This document shows, in pieces, positions 11,011 to 21,517 of a stretch of DNA of 64,000 nucleotides. Position 1 is the stretch's first letter. Every line of letters starts with the position of its first letter. Under the pieces are notes generated by a model. It was not told where the DNA came from and searched no databases. It worked only from the letters and a program-made list of their open reading frames with translations. Source of the DNA: Bettongia penicillata ogilbyi (taxonomy: Eukaryota > Chordata > Mammalia > Diprotodontia > Potoroidae); contig JAJHZJ010000121.1 in the NCBI GenBank assembly GCA_023548195.1, positions 6,662,058-6,726,057 of the forward strand, read 5' to 3'. The translations under genes and the position numbers were made by a program.

Positions 11011-13614
11011 TTCCTTCTTTCAATACAAGCACCCAGCCTTTAAGTGTTTCTGCCAACTACAGGCATAGCCCATATAAAATTACCCCCAAACAATGTCATT
11101 TTGCCACAGTATTGCTGATACATTGTAGTCAAAACCTACCTTAATGCTGGAAATGCTACTGTACTGAATTATCGTTTGGGTGATTTTTTTCAGATGTACA
11201 TCCTTTCCATCTTCTGATTTGTGGAGAGCTCCAGGACCCTGGCTACCCAGGCCAAATAAAGCAATTATTGGCTTTGGGGCAATTGCCATCAAAACCAAAG
11301 GGACATTCACCCCCTACATTCTAGCTCCCCGTTTTTATCCACCCTCCCTCCTGTATGAGCTCTGCTAGGGAGAAAGAAAGTGGGAAGGTGATGCAAATTG
11401 CTGCCTTCACCTTTGGGAACCAGAGGGCACTGGCTCAAAGAATTAAGGTTAAGGAATGGGGAAAGAGAAAATCACAAAATTGAAACCCTATGAGGAGACT
11501 TCAAGGGGACCAGCCCTTTCTCAAAGCTCCAGGGTCACATCTATTCAGATTGCCAATCTCTACCTTCATGAAAGATAAATATCTTGGAAGTGTATCGGTT
11601 TTCTTAGGTTCTATCACTTGTTCACCTCTACTTTGGTCTTGGTGGAGTTGTTTTTTAGGATCAAGCTGAGCTTGTGAATATGTGAGTCACTATTAAATCA
11701 GGCAGCAGGTTTTTTTTTACATTCATCATTTGTTCAGTGAAATGGAACTTTTTAAAGACAGTCAATAAATCACTCTGTCACTTGAAAAGTGAACTAAAGA
11801 AAAGATAATAGAAGTGGTAAGAGAAATTATAAAATGCCAAATATGTTCTCCAGTTCATTCATAAAACAAAAGAGAACAGAGTTCAATCTTCAAAGCACAA
11901 TTCCTGTTAACCTTCTTATTCTTTCTGTCAGGAAATGTAGATCCATTATTTCTTTTTTTTAATCAAATAAGTTTAGTGAAATGGAGAGAAGAAATATCCC
12001 TTTACTTAATGTTCTAGGTGTTTTTTATGCTGTCAAGCCACCAATTTCCATAAATATTTTATGAGTTAATTTAAATAATTCTGAATATGTGTGTATCTGT
12101 GTATATGCAAAACACACACATACATCAGTATTATTTACATTGTATTACATTATTATAATTATTACAAGTTACAATCATTACAAATATACTATTTACATAT
12201 ATGTGTATACATATACGTCTATACTACCTTGCATTCTCTTAGGATATAATAGTCAACTCTAATCTGTACAGAAAAGCTTATTCTCAGTTTTTCTAGCAGT
12301 TAACATCTATTGCCAAGTTCTATCAATTCTTTACAATGTCTTTTAAGCACCTTCCTCTCTATTCAGCTCAGGGAAGTCTAGTCTAGGCAAAATTCTGTAT
12401 GTGTGAAAAAAGTATGAAGGATAGGTGGAGTTTGTTTCCCTCCCTACTCTTTCTGATCTCTTTCCTCTCCCTTTGAAAGCCTCTTTTCATAACCTTGCCC
12501 CGAAGTTAAAGAAAGAAATCTGAAATAAACTAATTCACACTAAAGTGTTAGTGACTCAATATATTACCATTCCCATAGAGAATTTAAAACTTTTGAAGAA
12601 TATGCTGGAATGCAGCAATGAATGAATCTATGCATTCTTAATTGAGAAGTCTGTGGTATGATAATGTGAGAAATGATTTGGGGTATTTCCCCCTGAAATC
12701 AAGATCCATAGACACCTACCTGTTCAAGAGGATCATGAGGTTGTCTATGGCAGAACAATAATTAGAACCAATTCAATTTTATTGGGTGATGGAGAAAGGA
12801 GACTTTATGATACCTGGAAGTGGGCTGATCTTGGATTTGACTGAGTATCTATCATGTGTCAGGTACTGAAATGAAATAGGGAAGATGTAATCCTTCCCAA
12901 TGAAGTACAATGTCATGGTAGTCTATATGAAGTTCATGGTATTGGGGAGGGACATGACAATGATAGAAACTCAGGAGGTAAGGAAGGGTAGCTCCCCCCA
13001 CCTCAAAGAACATGCTTTCTCCTTTTAGAAGGTCTTTCCTCTTCATCTTCTACTATGTGTGGCCCCTGAGATATTGTGCCCTGAGGACTGGAAGCACAGT
13101 CCTTTCTCTCCAACCCCAGATATTAAATGTCAATAAAGAAGAACGTCTTTCCCCTCCCACTCTTTGAAAACATGTTGAAGCAATGCCTGGGCTGCTCACA
13201 GTTCTGATGCATCATCTTTAGACATGGAACTGCTGCTTTGGCCATTGTCAATAACCAAAAATCCTAAATTATGATTTATTAAATCTAGCTCCAAATCATT
13301 AGATGCCTCTGAGGTATTACATTGCTCGTTTACCTTATTATGGGCTTTTAGCTCTAATTCGTATAATTACAGAATTTCAGAGTTGCACAAGACCATATAT
13401 CATCTAGTCAAACTATAGCCTGAGCAGAGGTAACTCCCTCCACATGAAGTCCTATAACATAGAATTCACAGCATTCATGATAAAGATCCTTCCTTTTGAG
13501 GATAGTTCTGATTCATAGGATATTTTTCATTATATTGAGTTAAAATATGCCACATTGAAATGGACCAGTTTATCCTACCTGCCTCCTGGGGACAAATAGA
13601 GAAGAAATCTATGT
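11011..13614. other. No gene seen; AT-rich spacer with L2 scrap
   Basis: About 2.6 kb without a recognisable gene. It contains short AT and CA-rich patches (about 12085-12215) and a possible minus-strand L2 terminus near 12840-12920 ('gtatctatcatgtgtcaggt'). AATAAA at 13132-13137 has no accompanying coding evidence. Confidence 0.5.
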
Positions 13615-16453
13615 AAGAATTTATTTTGTAAGGGTGGAGCCAAGATGACAGAGTAAAAGGACAGACTTGCTCTAGTTCTACCTCCATAGCCCATAAAATA
13701 CCTGTAAAAAATGACTCTAAGCAAATTCTAGAGCAGTAGAAGCCACAAAACAACAGAGTGAAAGTGATTCCCAGCCCAAGACAGTCTGGAAGGCTGACAG
13801 GAAAGGTCTATTGCACAGGGTTCAGAACAGAGTGCAGCCCAACCTGGGCTGTGCAGCACAACAGGGACAGGACTACAGCAGGCTTCAGGGCACAGAATCA
13901 TGGGTTGCAGCTGAGGTTCCTAGATTACTCAACCCACAAATGCCAAAGAGAGCTTCAAAGGTCAGTGAGAAAGCTCTTTCATTTGGGTGAGAAGGGTGCA
14001 GGGTCTGACTATAACTGGTCCCAGGGCAGTGGAAGGCACTGCAGCAGCAGCATCCGTTTTTGGAGCCCCCCTCCTAAAGACCCTGGGGAATTGAGCTGCT
14101 GATATGGGTCTCAGTTCTGAGTGGCGGCTCTGGGGTGAAGAGGAATACTGGCATGGTGGAGCTGGTGGAGGCCCTGTAGAGGGAATCCTACTCTCAAATC
14201 CTGGGCAGAAAGGCTTGTGGTTGCTCCCAAACCAGAGCACAGGTCAGGAGAGGAGTAAATTCCTCTCCCTTGATTGTGCCACCTTGGAGGAACTGAGAAT
14301 TTACAGGTCCCTAGAGTATACCCTCCACTTGACAAAGAACTCCAAAATCAAGTACCTGACTGGGAAAATGCCCCAAAAAAGGAAAAAATAACACTATAGA
14401 AGGTTACTTTCTTGGCAAATAGGTATTTTCTTCCATCCTTTTAGATGAGAAAAAACAAAGCACATCATCAGGGGAAGATCTAAAAATCAAGACTTCTACA
14501 TCTAAAACCTCCAAAAAATATGTAATGGCCTTAGGCCATGGAAGAGCTCAAATGGAATTTTGAAAATCAAGTAAGAGAGGTGGAGGAAAAAATGGTAAGA
14601 GAAATGAGAGTGATGCAATAAAATCATGAAAAGCAAGTCAACAGTTAATTAAGGGAGACAAAAAAAAATGCTGAAGAAAATAAAACTTTTAAAAATAGAC
14701 TAACCCAAATGGCAAAAGAGGTCCAAAAAGCCAATGAGGAGAAGAATGCTTTAAAAAACAAAATCAGTCAAATGGAAAAGGAGATTCAAAAGCTCACTAA
14801 AGAAAATAGTTCTTTAAAAATTAGAATAGAACAGATAGAAGCTAATGACTTTATGAGAAACCAAGAAATTATGAAACAAAACTGAAAGAATGAAAAAATA
14901 GAAGACATGGGAAATATCTCATTGGAAAAACAACTGACCTGAAAAATAGGTCCAGGAGGGACAATTTAAAAATTATGAGATTACCTGAAAGCCATGATCA
15001 AAAAAAGAGCCTAGACATCATCTTTCATGAAATTATAAAGGAAAATTGCCCTAACATTCTAGTAAACAAATATGGAAAAAATCCACTGATCACCTCCTGA
15101 AAGAGATCCAAAAAGAGAAACTCCTAGGAATATTGAAGCCACATTCCGGAGTTCCTAGGTTAAGGAGAAAACATTGCAAGCAGCTTGAAAGAAACAATCT
15201 GAGTATTGTGGAAACACAGTCAGGATAACCCAAGATATAGCAGCTTCTATATTAAAGGATCAAAGGACTTAGAATGTGATATTCCAGAAGTCAAAGGAAC
15301 TAGGATTAAAACCAAGAATCTCCTACCTAGCAAAACTGAGTATAATACTTCAGGGGGAAAAATGATCATTCAATTAAATAGAAGACTTTCAAGTATTCTT
15401 GATGAAAAGACCAGGGCTGGATAAAAAATTTGACTTTTAGACACAAGAATCAAGAGAAGCATGAAAAGGTAAACAGAACAAAGAAATCATAAGGTACTTA
15501 CTAAAGTTGAACTGTTTACATTCCTACATGGAAAGATAATATTTGTAACTTTTGAGACTTTTCTCAGTATTTGGGTAGTTGGAGGGATTATATGCATATG
15601 GACAGAGGGCACAGGGTGAGTTGAATCGGAAGGGATGATATCTAAAAAAATAAAATTAAGGGATGAGAGAGGAATATACTGGGAGGAGAAAGGGAGAAAT
15701 GGAATGGGGCAAATTATCTCTCAAAAAAGAGGCAAGAAAAAGTTTTTTCAATGGAGGAGAAAAGGGGGCAGGTAAGAGAGGAAAAGTGAAGCTTACTCTC
15801 ATCACATTTGGCTTAAGGAGGAAATAACATGCACACTCAATTTGGCGTGAAAATATATCTTACACTACAGGAAAGTAAGAGAGAAAGGGATAAGTAGGAT
15901 GTGGGGGGACAATAGAATGGAGGGCAAATGGGAGGAGGGAATAATTAGAAGCAAACACTTTTGGGAAGGGACAAAGTCAAAAGAGAGAATAGAATAAATG
16001 GGGGACAGGATAGGATGGAGGGAAATATAGTTAGTCTTTCACAACATGGTTATTATGGTAGTCTTTTGCATATACATTTATAGCCTATATTGAATTGTTG
16101 GCCTTCTTAGTGGGGATGGTGGTGGGGAGGAAGGGAGAAAAGTTGGAACTCAAAAGTTTTAGGAACAAATGTTGAGAATTGGTTTTGCATGCAACTGGGA
16201 AATAAGAAATACACGTCGTGGGGTATGGAAATCTGTCTTGCCCTACAAAAAAAGAGAGAAATTGGGGATAAGGGAAGGGAGAGATGTAATAGAAGGGAAG
16301 GCAGACTGGAAGAAGGGGTAATCAGAATGCACAGTGTCTCAAGGTGGGGGCAGGGGAGAGATGGAGAGAAAATTTGGAACTCAAAATCTTGTGGAAATGA
16401 ATGCTGAAAACTAACAGTAAATAAATAATTTTTTTAAAAAAGAATTTGTTTTG
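13615..16453 (+). mobile_element. HAL1-like (ORF2-less L1) element, copy 2, with TSD
   Basis: The body is about 13629-16439, flanked by a 14-base TSD with one mismatch (13615-13628 and 16440-16453, aagaattt-a/g-ttttg). It starts 'agggtggagccaagatgaca', an L1 5' end. A 5'UTR leads to the ORF1 remnant (14368 to about 15465), which has several stops and frameshifts but clear coiled-coil, RNA-binding and C-terminal segments. The former inter-ORF region then joins the L1 3'UTR at 16034-16060 with no ORF2. The 3' region holds two similar modules (about 15846-16212 and 16213-16440), and the element ends in 'aaataaataatttttttaaa'. L1 must have provided the retrotransposition enzymes. Confidence 0.88.
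14368..15465 (+). pseudogene. L1/HAL1 ORF1 remnant (copy 2)
   Basis: Nucleic-acid-binding ORF1p of an L1-type element, broken by stops and frameshifts. The ancestral start is ATG 14368 (MPQKRKK, compare MPRKGKK in the 52.6-kb copy). A lysine/glutamate-rich coiled-coil part follows to about 14930. The RRM-like core lies near 14960-15060, and the C-terminal domain includes an open 72-codon piece (15206-15424). Not functional. Confidence 0.8.
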
Positions 16454-16724
16454 CTTGACTATGCTTATTTCTTATAAGAGTTAGTTTTCCTTTTTTTCTT
16501 TCTCCAATGAGGTGGGGGCAGAATGTAGAGAGAGAAAAGTGCTAATTAATTGGGAAAATAAAATAAAAAATCTAATAAAACTAAATAAAATAAAAATTTG
16601 GAAAAATTTTTTAATTAAAAATAAAATATAATAAAATGAATCAGATCCCTTTTCCACATGACAATCCTCTAAAATATTTTGATAACTATCATGGCCATCC
16701 CCTCTCCTTGAAAATCTTTTTGTC

Positions 16725-17660
16725 GGACTAAACACTGACAGATGCTACAGATATTTCATGTAATCCTCATGTGTATGGTTTGGTCACTGGGGCTTGTATC
16801 ATCTCAGTTTTTCTCCTCTGGATAAGTTCTAGTTTGTCAATGTCCCCTCAAAAATAATAACATTCAGAATAAAACACAGTACTTTTAGATATGGTCTCAA
16901 CAGGGTAGGTTGTGATAGGATTTTTATCTCCTTCCTTTAGAAGCTTTCCATTAATGTGGCCTGATATTGAATTAGCTTTCATGACTGCTATATCAGATTC
17001 AACCTTTTACTTCCTACTTCAGTGACCTTTGGAAAATCATCTCACTTCTACAGTTTTTTCATTTCTTTGTGAGTAAAATGCAGCTAGATGGCACAACAGA
17101 TCAAGAGGTGGGTTCAAATTTGGCCTCAAATACTTACTAGCTGTGTGACTTCAGGCAAATCTCTTAACCTCTGTCTCATTTTCCTCCAATGTAAAATAGA
17201 GATAATAATAGTACCTACCTCCCAGGCTCATTGTGAGGATCAAATGACATGTTTGTTAAGGGCTTAGCAGAGTCCCTCGCACATAATAGATGCTACATAA
17301 ATATCTATTATTATTCAAATGAAACCACAGTTTTTCTACCTATAAAATTGGATTGGATTAGAATTAAATATCACTCCCAGGTGTAAATCATAATGAGTGT
17401 ACATTTCACTAAAACGTTAAAGTTTTGTCACTTGAACCATCTTTCTAGCCACACCTTTCCCATCTTGTGTGTGTACAGTTGTTTTTTAACCCAAATGTAG
17501 TTCAAAGTTCTAATAGCTTCAACCCAGCCTGTCTAGATCCTTTTGGATCCCAAATTTGATATCCTATGCATTCACTAGCATCCTCCAGTTCATGTCATCT
17601 GCATATTTGATGAAGATACCCTTTATATCTTCATCTAAGTTGAAATCTTATAACACTCAC
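16725..17660 (-). mobile_element. CR1/L3-type LINE 3' region
   Basis: Minus-strand CR1/L3. The plus strand shows 'tctcctctggataagttcta' and 'gtttgtcaatgtcccctcaa', the complement of the CR1 motif around 'gacaagctggagcgtgtcca'. Then come 'atggtctcaacagggtaggt' and, distally, 'gtctagatccttttggatcc' and 'catctgcatatttgatgaag'. A MIR (17070-17310) is inserted. Very old, with no open frame. Confidence 0.6.
17070..17310 (+). repeat. MIR/THER-type SINE, near full length
   Basis: The tRNA-like head 'gcagctagatggcacaacag' and B-box 'gttcaaatttgg' are followed by 'cttactagctgtgtgacttc' and 'ctcattttcctccaatgtaa'. The L2-like end is 'cttagcagagtccctcgcac' with 'atagatgctacataaatatc'. It sits within the CR1/L3 fossil. 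Confidence 0.88.
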
Positions 17661-17664
17661 CTGA

Positions 17665-17775
17665 AAAGTCCTTTCAAGTTAACATCAATCTTTTACCTCT
17701 TTATGTATTCTCCACACTTAGTCCAGTGCCTGGCACATAATAGGTGATTAATGAATGTTTATCGAATTGAATTGG
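17665..17775 (+). repeat. L2-type 3' tail
   Basis: 'ccagtgcctggcacataata' and 'ggtgattaatgaatgtttat' are the L2/MIR terminal consensus. Only the end of the element remains before the L1 piece. Confidence 0.65.
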
Positions 17776-17789
17776 TGGACTAAGAATTG

Positions 17790-19396
17790 ATTAATAGTTT
17801 GATAGTTCTATATCCCAAAGACTTAAAAAATGGAGGTGTGAAAGGACCTATTGGCACAAACGTATTTATAGCAGCTCTTTTTGTGCAGACTAAGAATTGG
17901 AAAATTGAGGGCATGCCTAGCACTTGGGGAATGGCTGAACAAGTTGTAATAGATTGTAATAGAATACTATAGGAATACTATAAAAAATGCTATATATGAG
18001 CACTTATAAGATTGGCAAATATCACAGAACAAGAAAATGATAAATGCTGGAGAGGATGTGGGAGAGTTGGAACACTAATTCATTGTTGGTGGAGCTTTGA
18101 GCTCATCCAACCATTCTGGAGAACGGTTTGGAACTATGCCCAAAGGGCTACAAAAATGTGCATACCCTTTGACCCAGTAATATCGCTACTAGGACTGTAT
18201 CCCCAAGAGATCATAAAAATGGGAAAGGGTCCCACACGTACAAAAATATTTATAGCAGCACTCTTTGTGGTTTCCAAGAACTGGAAGTCAAGGGGATGAC
18301 CATCAATTGGGGAATAGCTGAATAAATTATGGTATATGAATGTAATGGAGTACTATTGCACCATAAGAAATGATGAACAAGAAGACTTCAGGGAGGCCTG
18401 GAAGGACTTATATGATCTGATGCCGAGTGAAAGGAGCAGAACCAGGAGAACCTTGTGCACAGCAACGACCATAGTGTGCAAGAGTTTTTTCTGGTAGACT
18501 TGGAACTTCATAATAATGCAAGAACTTACTAAAAATAAAAAATTCCAATGGTAGTATTCTAACACAAAATGTCTTCCACACTCAGAGAAAGAAAAACGGA
18601 AGTCATTTGCAAAATGTAACAGATCATGTTTGTATATGTGTAAGTTTTAGTGTATTATGTTTTGATTTGATATGATTTCTTCCATTTATTTTAGTTCGAC
18701 TACATAACATGATTATTGTGAAAAATGTACTCAATAGGAAAGTATATGTAGAACCTATACAGAATTGTATGCTGTCACGGGGAGGGAAGGGGGTAGTGGG
18801 GGAAAGGTGAGGGGGTCAGGGGGGATAAAATCTTAATTTTAAGGAAGTGATTGTAGAACACCAAAAAAAATAAAAATTAATTAATTAATTAAAAAATAAA
18901 AAAAATTTTTTAAAAATGTTATATAAGAAATGATGAGCAGAATGATTTCAGAAAAACCTGGAAAGACTTATATGAACTGATGCACAGTGAAATGAGAAGA
19001 ACCATGAGAACACTGTATACAGCAACAGTAATATTGTACCATGAACAACTGTGAATGACTTAGCTGTTCTCAGCAATACCATGATCCAAGACAATCCCAA
19101 GGGATTCATGATGGAAAATGCTATCTGCCTTCAGAGAAAGAACTGATGGACTCTGAATACAGACTGAAGTATGCAATTTGTCTTTCATTCATTCTTTCAA
19201 GTCTTAATGTACAAAATGACTAATATGGAAATATATTTTACATGATTGCACATGTATAATCTACATCACTTTACTTACTATCTGAGGGAGGGGAGAGAAG
19301 AGAAAGAAAGGGAGCAAATTTGGAATTGAACATTTAAAAAATATTTAAAATTGTTTTTATATGTAATTGTATAAAAACATTATTTTTAAAAATAAG
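17790..19396 (+). mobile_element. LINE-1 3' end, split by a second L1
   Basis: The outer L1 has its ORF2 C-terminal part at 17790-17996 ('tatatcccaaagacttaaaa', 'cttggggaatggctgaacaa'). It resumes at 18912-19396 with 'agaaatgatgagcagaatga' and runs through its 3'UTR to an A-rich tail. The two halves join in register with the single-piece copy at 59.8 kb once the inner insertion is removed. Frames are broken. Confidence 0.88.
17983..18925 (+). mobile_element. LINE-1 3' end nested in L1, with TSD
   Basis: The body 17997-18911 is flanked by 14-base duplications (17983-17996 and 18912-18925, aaaaatg-c/t-tatata). It contains the ORF2 C-terminus ('ccattctggagaacggtttg', 'catacccttthgacccagta'-type stretch at 18162-18182) and a 95-codon open remnant (18012-18299). 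The 3'UTR has a G-rich run (18777-18820), and the tail is A/T-rich. It is 5'-truncated and in the same orientation as its host. Confidence 0.9.
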
Positions 19397-19439
19397 GATA
19401 ACAGACTCATAGGTTTGGATATAGAAGTTGGAAAAGGAA

Positions 19440-19665
19440 AGAAATAAGCATTTAAAATGCATCAGGTACTGTACTGAGCACTTTACAAATACTATCTCAT
19501 TTGGTTTTCATAATAATAACCCTAGGAGATAAGAGTTTTTACAGCTGAGGAAACTGAGGTTAAGGGATTTGCTCAGAGTTACATAGTAAGTCCATGAGTC
19601 TGAATTTGAACTCAGATCTTCTTGACTCCAGGCCCAGTGTTCTATCCACTGTGCCACATGAAGTG
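19440..19665 (-). repeat. MIR/THER-type SINE
   Basis: Minus strand. The L2-like end is 'catcaggtactgtactgagc', then 'gaggaaactgaggttaaggg' and 'gaactcagatcttcttgact', and the head is 'tctatccactgtgccacatg'. Nearly complete. Confidence 0.88.
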
Positions 19666-19674
19666 ATAACCTTA

Positions 19675-19830
19675 GAAGTGATCCAATCCCATCCCTCTAT
19701 TTTATAAATGACAAAACTAAGGCTGAGAGGGCTAAAGTGACTTCCCCAAGACCACACAGGTAGTGAAGTGGTTGATCTGGGATTCAAATCAAGACTCTGA
19801 TTCCAACTCCCCTTCTCTTTTCACTGCTAC
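19675..19830 (-). repeat. MIR SINE
   Basis: A second minus-strand MIR directly after the first: 'agtgatccaatcccatccct', 'gacttccccaagaccacaca', 'gatctgggattcaaatcaag'. It is of the older MIR subtype. Confidence 0.82.
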
Positions 19831-20309
19831 TTGATGTATAAAAGACTGCCAAATGCCTTCCTGAAATCCAGGTGCAGTTGGTCAGTAAACTAAACTGATA
19901 AAACTGTCACAGAAAAGGGAATGAAGTTGTCAGTCCTGGCCTGTTCTTTGTGAACCTATGATGGCTTATGGTGATAAGTTCTTTCCTTTTTAAGTATTTA
20001 CACATCATTCATTTAATGATAATGCATTCTAAAATTTTACAGTGATTCAAAATCAAGATTATTTACCCATAATTTCAAGAATCTATCTCTTAAAATGTCA
20101 GGGTATTTGCCTGCTTCTCATTCTGTTGTGAGTCAGTGTGGCCTCAAAGTAAGAAAAGCGTGATAACTTTATTGTATTTTTAAAATGAATGGCAAGTTGT
20201 ACATAACAGATTTTGAGTTTCATGTGCAATCATCTTTTTTCGTTCTGCTATGTTACAGAAATGCTTGTTTTATTTTATAATTAAAAATAAAATAAATACA
20301 ATTTTAAAA
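19831..20309. other. No gene or repeat recognised
   Basis: AT-rich, with no recognisable coding or repeat content. Confidence 0.5.
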
Positions 20310-20515
20310 GGAATAACATAGGTTCAAATTCAACCTCTAACATGAACTGACTTTATGACCTGGAATAAGGCACTCAATCTTTGAAGGTACCAGGCAATAC
20401 TCTAAGACTTATCAGTTACAGAATAGGTGCCAGTCTGCACTGGGAGAAGTTCCTTGCGAGGATCTCCTTACCACTGAAATCGGAAGCCCATTCCAAAGTA
20501 AAATAAAATCCTGTG
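20310..20515 (+). repeat. MIR-related marsupial SINE
   Basis: It has a MIR-like head ('ggttcaaattcaacctctaa') and core. The distal part differs from MIR: 'aggcaatactctaagactta', 'aataggtgccagtctgcact', ending 'ccactgaaatcggaagccca'. The same distal part occurs at 62785-62990, showing a real family. Confidence 0.65.
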
Positions 20516-20932
20516 CCAGCTGGGTCAGGTGGCAAACTCACTGGATGCTAGATGCCCCCACCATCTCCTCACTTAGGGAGAATTTGAACTTCCTATTAAT
20601 AATTTTTGTTTTATCCTTCTTAGTCTGAAGACTGAGTTCATCACATAATACAGTGACAGATTTTGAATCAAGAAAATCTGCATTTGAATCTCAACTCAGA
20701 AGTTTATGTAATCCATTGCCCAGCATCCTATGCTTACATGGGCCAGGTTCACTCCTGAGGACAGTCCATCAAATCATTCTCTTTGGTTTATTTTGTCCCC
20801 AGTAAGAGTTCCCTTTGGGCTATGTTTCTGAATGTAATTCAAATATAACTTGTGTCTAGACTTTCACAGGTGTGGGTAAAAAGATGTCTGTGTGCTGTGT
20901 AAGCATGTGTGCATTTAAGGTAATAGTACATA
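20516..20932. other. No gene or repeat recognised
   Basis: No recognisable gene. Position 20931-20932 supplies the TA that precedes the Tigger element. Confidence 0.5.
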
Positions 20933-21395
20933 CAGTTGGTCCTCAACATTCACACATTTAATTATCTCGACTTCAAGCATTCACCTGATTTAATTAGTAT
21001 ACCTCATTTTCACTCTCCTGTTGGCAGCTCCACACATTCACACGCTATGTGCAGAAAAGAAAAAAAATGAAAGGGGAAATGACAAGTTTGTGGAGTGGCT
21101 GGTATCCTACTAGGTGCTTCATTGGTCTTGTAAAGAACTCCCAGTGCATTCATCACATATGTTCATTGTTTACCTTTAAAACTCAGGTTTTGTGTGGCAA
21201 TTATGCCCCCAAAGCATAGTGTAAGTCCTTTGAGCTCTAAGCCCAAGAGTGCAAAGTCAGTGATACAGCTTAGTGAGAAAAAAAAAGGTGTTAGATAAAC
21301 TTTCAGAATATCTGAATTCTCTGTCAGCTGCCACTTTGGTGTTAATGAACTAATGTTTCATTACATTTGCAAAAAGGAGGAAATATCTGGTATAT
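20933..21395 (+). mobile_element. Tigger/pogo DNA transposon, 5' part
   Basis: It starts directly after TA with 'cagttggtcctcaacattca', as Tc1/mariner-Tigger termini do. A non-coding leader follows. From 21204 a frame begins MPPKHSVSPLSSKPK and continues to LSEKKKVLDKLSE. After a frame change 'FGVNELMFHYICKK' aligns with the CENP-B/jerky-type N-terminal helix-turn-helix DNA-binding domain (usual pattern MPPKR..., LSEK.KVL, YGVNESTI..I.K.E). The catalytic DDE domain and 3' terminus are missing. It is a fossil, cut off before the neighbouring L1 3' end. Confidence 0.72.
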
Positions 21396-21517
21396 CTTTC
21401 ATGATCTCCAAGGCCATCCACCAGTCACAAAGGACAGAGTATCAGAGGTGATGTCGAGACCTGCCTCCATGTCTTCCAGTAGCAGCAACCTCTCCTTTGG
21501 TTTTCAGAGGGTGACCA

